A stretch of DNA of 64,000 nucleotides from Jeotgalibacillus haloalkalitolerans (lineage in GTDB: Bacteria; Bacillota; Bacilli; Bacillales; Jeotgalibacillaceae), in assembly GCF_034427455.1 (NCBI RefSeq), contig NZ_JAXQNN010000003.1, positions 1 through 64,000 of the forward strand, given 5' to 3'. This document shows, piece by piece, positions 53,712 through 62,149 of the stretch; position 1 is the stretch's first letter; each line of letters opens with the position of its first letter. The position numbers and the translations under genes are program-made. The notes below the pieces were generated by a model, which saw nothing but the letters and a program-made list of their open reading frames with translations, ran no database searches and was not told the DNA's origin.

Positions 53712-54275
53712 GTGAAGGAAAAAATTACGGAACAAAGTATACGATTATTTGAGAAAAAGGGATTCAGCGAAACGTCGATTCAGGATATCGTAGACGCAAA
53801 TGGCGTGACCAAGGGAACGTTTTACTATTACTTCTCCAGCAAAGAAGAGCTGCTGATGGACATTCAGCTCCGCTATATCAATGATCTGCTCGAGCAGCAG
53901 GAAAACATCATGCGTGATGAGTCGAAAAACTGTAAAACAAAGCTGTATGAGATGGTGCATATGCTGATTAGCAATATCAAAACGCAGGGCGCCAGTGCAA
54001 AGGTATTTTTCAGGGAGATGCGAAACCTGAATGAGGAAAGACTTGCTGAGATTATCCCAAAGCGTGATCAGTTCAGACTGACAATTGAAGATCTGATCAA
54101 AGAAGGCATCGAAACAGGCGAATTCCGTTCAGACCTGAATGCCTCAATCGCAACATTCGGCGTACTAGGCATGGCCAACTGGAGCTACCAGTGGTACAAC
54201 CCAGAAGGTGACCAGTCTGAAGAAGAAGTTGCGCGTTTATTTACAGATATGATTTTAAAAGGAATCGAGCTTTAA
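53712..54275 (+). CDS. TetR-family regulator of fatty-acid degradation (FadR-type role)
   Basis: A 187-aa TetR protein. The N-terminal HTH is canonical (ITEQSIRLFEKKGFSETSIQDIVDANGVTKGTFYYYFSSKEELL), followed by a helical ligand domain. I use GTG 53712, 10 nt after AGAGG; an in-frame GTG at 53703 is too close to that site. The shared palindromic operators before both operons suggest it represses the cluster and is released by an acyl-CoA, as FadR (YsiA) does in B. subtilis. Confidence 0.88.
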   Translation: MKEKITEQSIRLFEKKGFSETSIQDIVDANGVTKGTFYYYFSSKEELLMDIQLRYINDLLEQQENIMRDESKNCKTKLYEMVHMLISNIKTQGASAKVFFREMRNLNEERLAEIIPKRDQFRLTIEDLIKEGIETGEFRSDLNASIATFGVLGMANWSYQWYNPEGDQSEEEVARLFTDMILKGIEL

Positions 54276-54327
54276 GATTAGAATTAAAAAATAAATTAGC
54301 AGTTGAAATTTTTTATACTTATTTTAG

Positions 54328-54451
54328 TGCAGCGGAGCGTAAGGCGGCGACTCCTGCGGCAGGAAAGGACGCGTGAGACCGAGCATGGCGAAGCCTGCGG
54401 GCTCACCGCCCGGCCGCGGAAAGCGTCCGCCTGAAGCGCAGCGAAACGGTT
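54328..54451 (-). repeat. GC-rich palindromic intergenic repeat, copy 7
   Basis: Core on the minus strand: CGGACGCTTTCCGCGGCCGGG, GGTGAGCC, GGTCTCACGCGTCC, CTGCCGCAGGAGTCGCCGCC. It lies between the TetR gene and the second operon. The outermost arms are less perfect than in copies 1, 4 and 5. Confidence 0.8.
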
Positions 54452-54484
54452 AGCAAAGTCAGTTCAGTTCTTTTTTTACACCAA

Positions 54485-54502
54485 ACATACCAACCGGTCA
54501 GT
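54485..54502. promoter_or_regulatory. Probable TetR-family operator, second fatty-acid operon
   Basis: ACATACCAACCGGTCAGT, 16 of 18 positions identical to the site at 51617, 17 nt before the next start codon. Confidence 0.75.
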
Positions 54503-54519
54503 ACAAAGGAGGAAACAAC

Positions 54520-55398
54520 ATGAATGAAGTGAAAAACGTAACAGTCATTGGATCAGGCAGTATGGGACATCAGATTGGCATGCTATGTGCGCTCGGCGGA
54601 TACGAAACAGTCATTCAGGACATCAACGAACAAGCACTGCAGGACGCAGAGTCAAAGCTTCATGCCATCATGGACCGCTGGGTATCAAAAGATAAAATTT
54701 CTGAAAACGATAAAATGAAAGCGTTTCAACGCCTGCGCTTTTCACAGGATCTTGAAGCGTCTGTAAAGCAGGCAGACCTCGTCATTGAAGCCGTAACGGA
54801 AAAACTGGTTGTCAAAAGAGAGGTCTTCAGAAAGCTTGAAGCATACGCGCCTCCTCACACAGTATTTGCAACAAACAGCTCAACCATCGTCAACAGCCTG
54901 ATTGCAGACGTAACCGGTCGTCCGGATAAAGTCGTGAATATGCATTTCTTCTTCCCGCCGCTCGTGATGGACCTGGTTGAAGTCGTAAAAAGCGATAAGA
55001 CAAGTGATGAAACGGCAGCACTTGCGATGGAGGTATGCCGCGTGATCAACCGGACGGGCGTACTGTTGGAAAAAGAGATCTCAGGATTTGTCGCGAACCG
55101 CATTTTAGGCGCGCTGCAAAAAGAAGCAGTCTCACTGTATGAACAAGGCATTGCAGACTTTAAGGACATTGACCTGATCTGCAAAAAAGCGCTGAACCAT
55201 CCGATCGGTCCATTTGAGCTCATGGATCTGTCAGGACTCGATGTTGCACAGTTTGTGATGGAGCAGCGCTATCAGGAGACAGGCGATCCGGCAGACAAAC
55301 CTTTTGATTGCATTCTTGAAAAAGTCGAAAAAGGTGAGCTTGGCCGAAAGACAGGTAGAGGTTTCTATGACTATTCAAAAACAGCAGTAACTAAATAA
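54520..55398 (+). CDS. 3-hydroxyacyl-CoA dehydrogenase
   Basis: A 292-aa NAD-dependent enzyme of beta-oxidation. The Rossmann motif GSGSMGHQIG (~11-20) is followed by ITDIN-like VIQDIN, ATNSSTIV, and the catalytic region MHFFFPPLVMDLVEVV (His 137 region) and the C-terminal NHPIGPFELMDLSGLDVA. GGAGG precedes the ATG behind the second operator. It forms an operon with the following thioesterase, kinase and FadE genes. Confidence 0.93.
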   Translation: MNEVKNVTVIGSGSMGHQIGMLCALGGYETVIQDINEQALQDAESKLHAIMDRWVSKDKISENDKMKAFQRLRFSQDLEASVKQADLVIEAVTEKLVVKREVFRKLEAYAPPHTVFATNSSTIVNSLIADVTGRPDKVVNMHFFFPPLVMDLVEVVKSDKTSDETAALAMEVCRVINRTGVLLEKEISGFVANRILGALQKEAVSLYEQGIADFKDIDLICKKALNHPIGPFELMDLSGLDVAQFVMEQRYQETGDPADKPFDCILEKVEKGELGRKTGRGFYDYSKTAVTK

Positions 55399-55413
55399 AA
55401 GGGGTGCAGGTTC

Positions 55414-55827
55414 ATGCATACAAATGAAGTGACAGTCAGGTTTTGTGAGACAGATGCATTAGGCCATGTGAATAATACGAGTTATTTTATCTATTTTGAA
55501 GAAGCACGTGTACAGTTTATTGCCTCACTCGGCTACGGTATGGACGTCAAAGACTGGCGGTTCATCCTCGCTTCAACAAAATGTGAGTTTAAGAGCCAGG
55601 GCTATTTTGATCAGGTGCTAAAAGTGGAAACCTATATTACCCGCATAGGAACGAAAAGCTTTGAACTTGAGCATCGCATCTCCTGTGCTCAGACAGGCGT
55701 CTTAATCGCAGTCGGAAATGCAGTTGTGGTGTATTTCGACTTTGAAAATCAGGTCAGCGCGGCGATTCCGGATGACATGAGACGGGAGATGGAGAAGCAT
55801 CTTGTTGCTGAGGAGGGACGCGTATGA
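55414..55827 (+). CDS. Acyl-CoA thioesterase, 4HBT hotdog family
   Basis: A 137-aa hotdog-fold protein with RFCETDALGHVNNTSYFIYFEEAR (active-site D in ETDALGHVNN, about residues 12-21), typical of 4-hydroxybenzoyl-CoA thioesterase/YbgC relatives. It would hydrolyse acyl-CoA to free acid and CoA. It starts 15 nt after the dehydrogenase and overlaps the next gene by 4 nt (ATGA). Confidence 0.88.
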   Translation: MHTNEVTVRFCETDALGHVNNTSYFIYFEEARVQFIASLGYGMDVKDWRFILASTKCEFKSQGYFDQVLKVETYITRIGTKSFELEHRISCAQTGVLIAVGNAVVVYFDFENQVSAAIPDDMRREMEKHLVAEEGRV

Positions 55828-56879
55828 AACAGGCAGATACGACCTCGGTAAAAGAAGGCGAGGGTCTGGACCTTGGCGTTTTGGAAACCTTTCTCCGCGG
55901 AGAGCTTGATCTGCCGGACGGGTCGCTTGAATTAAAACAGTTCTGGGCAGGGCATTCAAATTTAACGTATCAGCTGACGATTGGTGATTGGGAAGCGGTA
56001 TTAAGAAGACCGCCGCTCGGACCGGTTGCACCAAAAGCGCATGATATGAACCGTGAGTTTAAGATTTTATCAGAATTGCAGCCACTGTTTTCACCTGCAC
56101 CAAAGCCGATCCTCTTTTCAGATGATGAATCCATTGTCGGCAGTCCGTTCTTCATCATGGAGCGAAAGCGCGGGATTGTGCTGGATACGTCATTCCCTGA
56201 AGGTGTGAAAGTAACGCCTGAGATCTGCCGCGGACTGTCACAGACGATGATCGACCGCCTGGTGGAGCTGCATGCGATTGATTATACGAAAACGGGACTG
56301 GTTGACATCAGTAACCCGGACGGCTTTATGGAAAGGCAGGTGCACGGCTGGATCGGACGTTATGAGCGTGCCAAGACAGACGAAGTTCCAGAGGCTGAAA
56401 GGCTGCAGAAGTGGATGATGGCAAATATCCCGCAGAGTCAGGCCCCGACTGTCATTCACTACGATTATAAATTAAATAATGCGATGTTCACTGAAGACCT
56501 GAAGGAGATGACCGGACTGTTTGACTGGGAGATGTCAACGGTCGGTGATCCGCTGGCTGACCTTGGGGCTGCGATGAGCTACTGGATTCAGCGGGATGAT
56601 CCACATCTGTTGAAGCACGGGCTGGGTAAGCCTTCAGTGACGGTAAATGAAGGGTTTCTGACGCGCAATGAATTCATTGAAGCGTATGCGAAAAAGAGCG
56701 GGCGAGACGTAAGCAATATGGATTTCTATTTAACGTTTGCCTATTTAAAGCTTGCCGTCATCTGCCAGCAGATCTACTTCCGTTATCAAAAAGGTCAGAC
56801 AAACGATAAGCGGTTTGCTCATTTTGATCAGTTTGTAAAAACGCTGCTTGTCCACGGGGCGAGTGTGATTGAAGAATAA
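55824..56879 (+). CDS. APH/ACAD10-type phosphotransferase
   Basis: A 351-aa kinase of the APH family as fused to ACAD10/11 in eukaryotes. The N-lobe has QFWAGHSNLTYQLTIGDWEAVLRRPPLG; the catalytic motif is VIHYDYKLNNAMF (HxDxxxxN; His ~215) and metal-binding LFDWEMSTVGDPLADL. By analogy to ACAD11 it may phosphorylate 4-hydroxy-acyl-CoA before dehydration. In this genome the kinase and dehydrogenases are separate genes. Coupled to the thioesterase gene. Confidence 0.88.
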   Translation: MKQADTTSVKEGEGLDLGVLETFLRGELDLPDGSLELKQFWAGHSNLTYQLTIGDWEAVLRRPPLGPVAPKAHDMNREFKILSELQPLFSPAPKPILFSDDESIVGSPFFIMERKRGIVLDTSFPEGVKVTPEICRGLSQTMIDRLVELHAIDYTKTGLVDISNPDGFMERQVHGWIGRYERAKTDEVPEAERLQKWMMANIPQSQAPTVIHYDYKLNNAMFTEDLKEMTGLFDWEMSTVGDPLADLGAAMSYWIQRDDPHLLKHGLGKPSVTVNEGFLTRNEFIEAYAKKSGRDVSNMDFYLTFAYLKLAVICQQIYFRYQKGQTNDKRFAHFDQFVKTLLVHGASVIEE

Positions 56880-56898
56880 TCTTAAGGAGGATTTTGAT

Positions 56899-58674
56899 AT
56901 GGAAAAGCGCACTGTATTAAATAAGGGAGCCGGTTTTTTATATTCATCGTCTGATCCTGAAGACATCTTTACACCTGAGGATCTGACAGATGAGCATAAA
57001 ATGATTGGCGCGACAGCCAGACAGTTTCTGGAAAAGGAAGTAGCACCTTACGCTGAACGGATTGAGCGGCAGGAATTTGAAGTGGTGCCTGAGCTCATGC
57101 GAAAAGCAGGGGATCTCGGTCTGCTCGCACACAGCATTCCTGAAAAGTACGGCGGGCTCGGGCTCGATAAAATCAGTAAAGGCATTGTCGGTGAAATGAT
57201 CGGATCAGGTGGCGGCTATGGGGTCGCGCACTCCAATCATACATGTATCGCGACGCTGCCGATTACATACTTTGGCACTGAAGAACAAAAGCAAAAGTAT
57301 CTGCCAAAGCTTGCTTCAGGAGAATATATCGGCGCTTACTGTCTAACAGAACCTAATGCCGGATCAGACGCACTTGCCGCCCAGACAACAGCTGTATTGA
57401 ATGATGAAAAAACGCATTTCGTATTAAATGGAACGAAACTCTACATTACGAATGCAGTCTTCTCAGATACATTTATCGTATATGCAAAAGTGGATGGACA
57501 GCATTTCACAGCATTTATCGTGGAAAAGGATTTCCCGGGTTTATCGCTTGGACCTGAGGAAAAGAAGATGGGAATTAAAGGGTCGTCTACAAGATCAGTC
57601 ATTTTTGAAGACTGCCTGGTGCCGGTTGAAAATCTGCTGGGTGAAGTCGGCAGAGGGCACGTCATTGCGCTGAATGTACTGAATCTCGGACGCTTCAATC
57701 TCGGCTCTGCAGGGGCAGGGGTATCAAAGACCGCGTTAAAGAAAACAATTGGCTTTGTAAAAGAGCGTAAGCAGTTCAAACGCTCAATTGCTGAATTCCC
57801 TGCGACAAAACAAAAGATCGCCTGGATGGCTGCACGCATTTACGCAGCAGATTCCCTGCAATACCGGACAGCGAGCCTCATCGAAGACGCGCTCGGTGAT
57901 TTAGCCGAGACGTTTGACTATAAGCTGATCGGAAAACAGATGGGTGAATACGCGGTGGAGTGTGCGGTGTGTAAGGTGTTCGGCTCAGAAACGCTTGATT
58001 ATGTCGTGGATGAAGCACTTCAGCTGCACGGCGGCGCCGGCTTTATCCAGGAATACGGCATTGAGCAGATGTACCGCGATTCAAGAATCAACCGGATCTT
58101 TGAAGGCACAAACGAAATTAACCGTTTGCTGATCCCGACTCATTTATTCAGAAAAGTGATGAAGGGGGAAGTGGATCTGGCTGCCCGTGTGCAGGAGGCT
58201 TTTGGAGCGCTTAGTAACAGTGCGTCCGTTGAAGACGGCATTCTGGCACAGGAGCGGGCGGCAGTTGAGACGATCCGGAATCTGTTCTTAGTCAATGCGG
58301 GACTTGTCTATGAAGCGTATGGTGAATCATTAGTGGAGGAGCAGGAAGCACTGATGAATCTTGCGGACCTGGCGATTTTACTGTTCGCAGCCGAGTCAGC
58401 TATGGCCAGAACGCAAAAGGCTGTATTGAAAAACGGAGAAGAGAAGGAATCGCTGAAAATTGATTTGGCGAGAACGTATCTTGATAGCGCAATGTGGGAT
58501 GCAGAGCGGATTTCGAGGGTGCTGGCCGGGAATGTGTGCACGGGTGAGAAGCGGGATGAAATGATCGCCTTGACGGTGCGGGCATGCAGTCGTTTTGGTT
58601 CTCTTGGCGGGCTGGTTGAGAAGAATCGGGGGATTGCGGAGCGGCTGGTTGAGAAGGGTGAGTTTGTTTGTTGA
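56899..58674 (+). CDS. fadE: Acyl-CoA dehydrogenase, FadE/YusJ type
   Basis: A 591-aa acyl-CoA dehydrogenase with a C-terminal extension of ~180 residues beyond the usual 400-aa core, matching B. subtilis FadE (YusJ). Motifs: YCLTEPNAGSDALAAQTTA (FAD site), KKMGIKGSSTRSV, QLHGGAGFIQEYGIEQMYRDSRINRIFEGTNEINRLL (C-terminal core signature). ATG 56899 follows AAGGAGG. Last gene of the second operon; a terminator follows. It catalyses the first step of beta-oxidation. Confidence 0.93.
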   Translation: MEKRTVLNKGAGFLYSSSDPEDIFTPEDLTDEHKMIGATARQFLEKEVAPYAERIERQEFEVVPELMRKAGDLGLLAHSIPEKYGGLGLDKISKGIVGEMIGSGGGYGVAHSNHTCIATLPITYFGTEEQKQKYLPKLASGEYIGAYCLTEPNAGSDALAAQTTAVLNDEKTHFVLNGTKLYITNAVFSDTFIVYAKVDGQHFTAFIVEKDFPGLSLGPEEKKMGIKGSSTRSVIFEDCLVPVENLLGEVGRGHVIALNVLNLGRFNLGSAGAGVSKTALKKTIGFVKERKQFKRSIAEFPATKQKIAWMAARIYAADSLQYRTASLIEDALGDLAETFDYKLIGKQMGEYAVECAVCKVFGSETLDYVVDEALQLHGGAGFIQEYGIEQMYRDSRINRIFEGTNEINRLLIPTHLFRKVMKGEVDLAARVQEAFGALSNSASVEDGILAQERAAVETIRNLFLVNAGLVYEAYGESLVEEQEALMNLADLAILLFAAESAMARTQKAVLKNGEEKESLKIDLARTYLDSAMWDAERISRVLAGNVCTGEKRDEMIALTVRACSRFGSLGGLVEKNRGIAERLVEKGEFVC

Positions 58675-58690
58675 ATAGATCCCTTTAAAT

Positions 58691-58727
58691 AGAAGGACTT
58701 CTTCTCATCATGAGAGGGGGTTCTTTT
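58691..58727 (+). terminator. Intrinsic terminator of the fadE operon
   Basis: AAGGACTTCTTCTC/GAGAGGGGGTTCTT with several G-T wobbles, then TTTT. 58728-58916 shows no gene. Confidence 0.75.
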
Positions 58728-58916
58728 GTTCGTTCACTCACTTCTGAGTTCCGTTTTTAGAATTGACTTGATAAAACTCATATCCATAACTATGGATTTT
58801 AAACTGGTTTCTAGCACGCTATATTTTATCTGCGAAGTATGTTAAAATAAATTAACAAATATGTTAAGTTATCAAAAGTGTTGTTTTTGAATATAATATT
58901 AAGGAGAAACGGGCTC

Positions 58917-59450
58917 ATGGAATTTAATAAAGATGGTCTTCTCCCACCAGAGGATTATTCATTGACGCTAAATGAGCTGAGAAGTTCAATTCTTGTTCGT
59001 GGACCGCACAATGACTTGCCTTGGGATGTAAAGTGGAGATTATATTTAGTTGATAATTTAGAAGCATTGGTTCAGCAGTTATGGGATGTAGGTATTGAGA
59101 ATATTTATATAGATGGATCTTTTGTTGAAGAAAAAGCTCATCCTAATGATATTGACGGTTATTTTGAATGTGATTTGAAGGAGTTAGCATCGGGGGAATT
59201 GGAGAGAAAACTCAATGCGCTGGACCCTTATAAGATTTGGACATGGGATAGCAGCAGTCGCAAGTCATACCGGGGCTTCACTAAAAAGCAATTACCTATG
59301 TGGCACAAATATCGAGTTGAATTATACCCGCATTTTGGTCAGCCTTCAGGTATTTTAGATGAATACGGTAACCAGCAGCAATTTCCTGCTGCTTTCAGAA
59401 AGACAAGGGATTCTTTTCTTCCAAAAGGAATTGTAAAAATTATAGATTAA
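58917..59450 (+). CDS. Nucleotidyltransferase-like protein (DUF6932-like), candidate toxin
   Basis: A 177-aa protein. The central NTase-like motif is IYIDGSFVEEKAHPNDIDGYFEC (GS-x-DxD pattern: G-S then P-x-D-I-D), as in minimal nucleotidyltransferases. The rest is helical with conserved aromatic/His residues (MWHKYRVELYPHFGQPSG). ATG 58917 follows AAGGAGAAACGG. The XRE-type gene begins 14 nt after the stop. A small NTase-fold protein plus an HTH partner resembles toxin-antitoxin operons such as MNT or AbiEii-like pairs; unproven. Confidence 0.7.
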   Translation: MEFNKDGLLPPEDYSLTLNELRSSILVRGPHNDLPWDVKWRLYLVDNLEALVQQLWDVGIENIYIDGSFVEEKAHPNDIDGYFECDLKELASGELERKLNALDPYKIWTWDSSSRKSYRGFTKKQLPMWHKYRVELYPHFGQPSGILDEYGNQQQFPAAFRKTRDSFLPKGIVKIID

Positions 59451-59464
59451 AGGTGGTGCGCAGT

Positions 59465-59902
59465 ATGATTAAAACTGAATCAGCTTATAAAAAGGCATTA
59501 GAAAAACTTCAGGAAGATCAAGACTTTATTCAGAAACAAAGAAAAGTGCTGGCAGACATGGACCTTACAAAAGAGCAAGTGGAGAAAGCGCTCCAGCCGG
59601 CGATCACTTTTCATGAACAATTAAAAGAAGAAGTCATCTATTATGAGCGGATCAAAAGAGGAGAGTTTGAACCGATTATCAATTTTCATAACTTAGGGAA
59701 GTCTTTAATTGCCTATCGTATCTATCTCGGCTTAAGTCAACAGGAACTTGCAGAGCGTTTGGATGTCTCTCCTTCGCAAGTTTCCAGAGATGAGCGGAAT
59801 GAGTATTATGGAGCAACCCTTGAAAGACTTCAACACGTAATGGAAGCGATGCAAATGATTGCGAAAACGGAGATTCAGTCAGAGAAATTGTTGCTGGCAT
59901 AG
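59465..59902 (+). CDS. XRE-type HTH protein, candidate antitoxin
   Basis: A 145-aa protein. Residues ~1-75 are helical/coiled coil; residues ~83-130 form an XRE helix-turn-helix (LIAYRIYLGLSQQELAERLDVSPSQVSRDERNEYYGATLERLQHVMEAM). The HTH is C-terminal, as in many antitoxins. The start is ATG 59465 with AAGGTGGTG upstream. Paired with the NTase-like gene; it probably autoregulates the pair. Confidence 0.8.
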   Translation: MIKTESAYKKALEKLQEDQDFIQKQRKVLADMDLTKEQVEKALQPAITFHEQLKEEVIYYERIKRGEFEPIINFHNLGKSLIAYRIYLGLSQQELAERLDVSPSQVSRDERNEYYGATLERLQHVMEAMQMIAKTEIQSEKLLLA

Positions 59903-59905
59903 AAG

Positions 59906-59943
59906 AAAAGACTCTGATCAATTAAAGCTGATCAGAGTCTTTT
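59906..59943 (+). terminator. Intrinsic terminator of the NTase/XRE pair
   Basis: AAAAGACTCTGATCA/TGATCAGAGTCTTTT, perfect 15-bp stem with an 8-nt loop. Confidence 0.93.
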
Positions 59944-60003
59944 ATATATGGGGAGAATGTAACTGGCTCATCCAGTGTACGGGTATTATATCCATCACTG
60001 AAA

Positions 60004-60591
60004 TCATTTCAGGTTTTTCTCATAACAATTGCATTCATGGACGCGCTTAAATTTGGCTTTAATATCATCCTGTTGATCCCCGGCATAATGTGCAAATGCC
60101 TGTATGATCTTAAATTTAGGATCATCCGCTTTCATTACTTCTTTGACTTCATTCTTTCCTTCAGCAAACACATGGAGATATGAGTAGGTCTTATCAAATC
60201 GGCTCTTTTCATACCATTTATTCACCCATTTATCATCCCTGGTCCAGGCTTCGAGATAGTCCAGCCCTATTTCTTTAGCCATCTGCTCTGCCTTTTTCAA
60301 CAGCTTAGTTGCAATCCCTTTTCTTTGAAAATCGGGATGTGTGGCAATATGCCAGATCATGCCGCCAAGGCCTTCACCTCTTGTGCATACTGTTGTTTCA
60401 TTTGCATCATATTCAATATCCAGCAGGCCAACAATTTGATCATTCTCTACTGCTACCAGTTCAATCGCTGGATTTTTATAGGTTTCTTTGTTCTTAAGTA
60501 CATTGTCGTAATAGGCTGTATCCAGAAATGATAACACCCTGCAACGGACCCAGCCGACTTCATCGTCAGTCTTATAGTTTCTGATAATCAA
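60004..60591 (-). CDS. GNAT N-acetyltransferase
   Basis: A 195-aa GNAT protein. The acetyl-CoA loop is HPDFQRKGIATKLLKKAEQMA (QRKGIA, ~90-95), after MIWHIATHP; a C-terminal extension of ~60 residues (FAEGKNEVKEVMKADDPKFKIIQAFAHYAGD...) goes beyond the usual fold. Start is TTG 60591 with GGAGG 7 nt upstream. Substrate unknown. Confidence 0.82.
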   Translation of the reverse strand: MIIRNYKTDDEVGWVRCRVLSFLDTAYYDNVLKNKETYKNPAIELVAVENDQIVGLLDIEYDANETTVCTRGEGLGGMIWHIATHPDFQRKGIATKLLKKAEQMAKEIGLDYLEAWTRDDKWVNKWYEKSRFDKTYSYLHVFAEGKNEVKEVMKADDPKFKIIQAFAHYAGDQQDDIKAKFKRVHECNCYEKNLK

Positions 60592-60679
60592 ATTTCATCC
60601 TCCAGTTTTAAAACGTAACCCTATGTTGATGTTATTGCAATACATTTATGTAATCAGACAAACTCATGTCGGAATAATA

Positions 60680-60763
60680 TCAGTTTTCTTTTTTCTTACC
60701 GCCAGCAGCTACAATGCCCCCGATTAATGCAACCGCTATAGCTACCCAAGTCCAAAAGCTCAT
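60680..60763 (-). CDS. Micro-protein with one membrane helix, unknown
   Basis: A 27-aa protein: hydrophobic helix FWTWVAIAVALIGGIVAAG and a basic KKKEN end. TAGGAGAGG lies upstream of the ATG at 60763 with good spacing. Same plan as the 37-aa protein at 25606-25719. Confidence 0.5.
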   Translation of the reverse strand: MSFWTWVAIAVALIGGIVAAGGKKKEN

Positions 60764-60837
60764 TAAAACCTCTCCTATCCTAAAAAGATTACGATGATCT
60801 TAAATTCTGTATTCTAGTTAAAGTAAAACTTAATTTG

Positions 60838-61011
60838 TTAAAAATTGATACCTTGGAATAGAGAGATGGTGAGTACGAGTGTCAATAATGAACCCGCAGA
60901 AGTTAACGTAATGATTTTTCGATTGTTATGTATTTTTTCAGGTTTTAAAAACTCAAGGATTAAAACGATCCATATAACAGAGGCTATTAAGGCAATGATT
61001 CCAGTTGACAT
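60838..61011 (-). CDS. Small two-pass membrane protein, unknown
   Basis: A 57-aa protein with two hydrophobic helices (TGIIALIASVIWIVLILEFL and LTSAGSLLTLVLTISLF) separated by KPEKIHNNRK. AAAGGAAATGAT precedes the ATG at 61011. It lies about 75 nt upstream of the micro-protein gene on the same strand and may share its transcript. Confidence 0.5.
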   Translation of the reverse strand: MSTGIIALIASVIWIVLILEFLKPEKIHNNRKIITLTSAGSLLTLVLTISLFQGINF

Positions 61012-61330
61012 CATATCATTTCCTTTCTTTGTATCCAGTTATTTTGTGTAATATGTCAACCTAAGTTTACCACATATTGAGGTATTTGTCATTTTGTTTC
61101 CATAGAAAAATGAAGTGATTTAGTGCGAATTTTACTGAGTGTAGAAGCTGCTTATTGTCTACAATTCACGATGGATCTCATATTAATACGAGGGATATGT
61201 TGTGAAAATTTTCTGAATATAGATTGTGAATATGATGTATGTTTGAAATAATTGGTATGAATCATGTTTGCATGTATTTACTATTATGAATATGTTTTTC
61301 TGAAATTTCACCCATAAGAGGAGTGAGGTA

Positions 61331-61555
61331 ATGAAAGCTGTAAAAATCGGAAGCATTGTAATCATTCCTTTTATGATTCTGTTTTTGATGTTCAGTACCT
61401 GGATTGGTTACATTGCTGAAAATATTAGAGATTTCTATAATTTTAAATGGCTTGCAATTGCAGGCATGATAACGGGATACATACTTCAGTTTTATAAGAT
61501 GTGGGCCGGAGTGATCGTGATTGCTGTCAGTATTTTTGTGTGGTTTTTATTATAG
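61331..61555 (+). CDS. Small membrane protein, unknown
   Basis: A 74-aa protein with two or three hydrophobic segments (IGSIVIIPFMILFLMFSTWIGYI, WLAIAGMITGYILQFY, VIVIAVSIFVWFLL). GAGGAGTGAGG precedes the ATG. The NUDIX gene follows after about 40 nt on the same strand. No known family. 61012-61330 holds no other gene. Confidence 0.6.
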   Translation: MKAVKIGSIVIIPFMILFLMFSTWIGYIAENIRDFYNFKWLAIAGMITGYILQFYKMWAGVIVIAVSIFVWFLL

Positions 61556-61594
61556 GCACAGCTTTTAATTTCTCAACATATAAGGAGAGTATGG

Positions 61595-62029
61595 ATGATG
61601 TTTATCGTAAATGTGGAGGCAGCCATTTATAGAGATGACAGGTGGCTGATGATTCGTCGCAGTGAAAAGGAAGAGCATGCAGGCGGCGGGCTTGCATTTG
61701 TTGGAGGACAGGTGGACCAGGAAGGGTTTTCTTATGACATTCTGGAACGCAGTCTTGAGCGTGAAGTGTTTGAAGAAGTTGGTATTAAAGTTGAGGTAGA
61801 ACAATATGTGAACAGTTCCTCTTTTATCACTGATACGGGAAAGCACGTTGTGGACATTGTCTTTTTGTGCAGACATATCAGTGGAGAAGCTTTTGCGAAA
61901 AGCGGGGAAGAGGTGGACAATGTCTACTGGTTCACAAAGGAAGAACTGCTCCGTCAGGATGAATTACCGGATTTTTTGAAGAGGAATCTTGAGATGGCGT
62001 TTAGGAAGGCCGTTTTAAGTGAGAGATGA
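61595..62029 (+). CDS. NUDIX hydrolase
   Basis: A 144-aa NUDIX domain. The box GGQVDQEG...DILERSLEREVFEEVGI keeps the REVxEExGI core glutamates but has a few extra residues between the glycine-rich start and helix (the spacing G to E is longer than the canonical). Substrate unknown. AAGGAGAG precedes the ATG. Confidence 0.78.
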   Translation: MMFIVNVEAAIYRDDRWLMIRRSEKEEHAGGGLAFVGGQVDQEGFSYDILERSLEREVFEEVGIKVEVEQYVNSSSFITDTGKHVVDIVFLCRHISGEAFAKSGEEVDNVYWFTKEELLRQDELPDFLKRNLEMAFRKAVLSER

Positions 62030-62149
62030 CGATCATGCTCAAATGTTTCGTGTAAAGGACCAAAAAAATTGTTTATAACACAAGGAACAATTTGGATGGG
62101 AAAAGGGATATAATGATGAAGTGAGTCGAAAGTCATGGGGGGTAAATAG

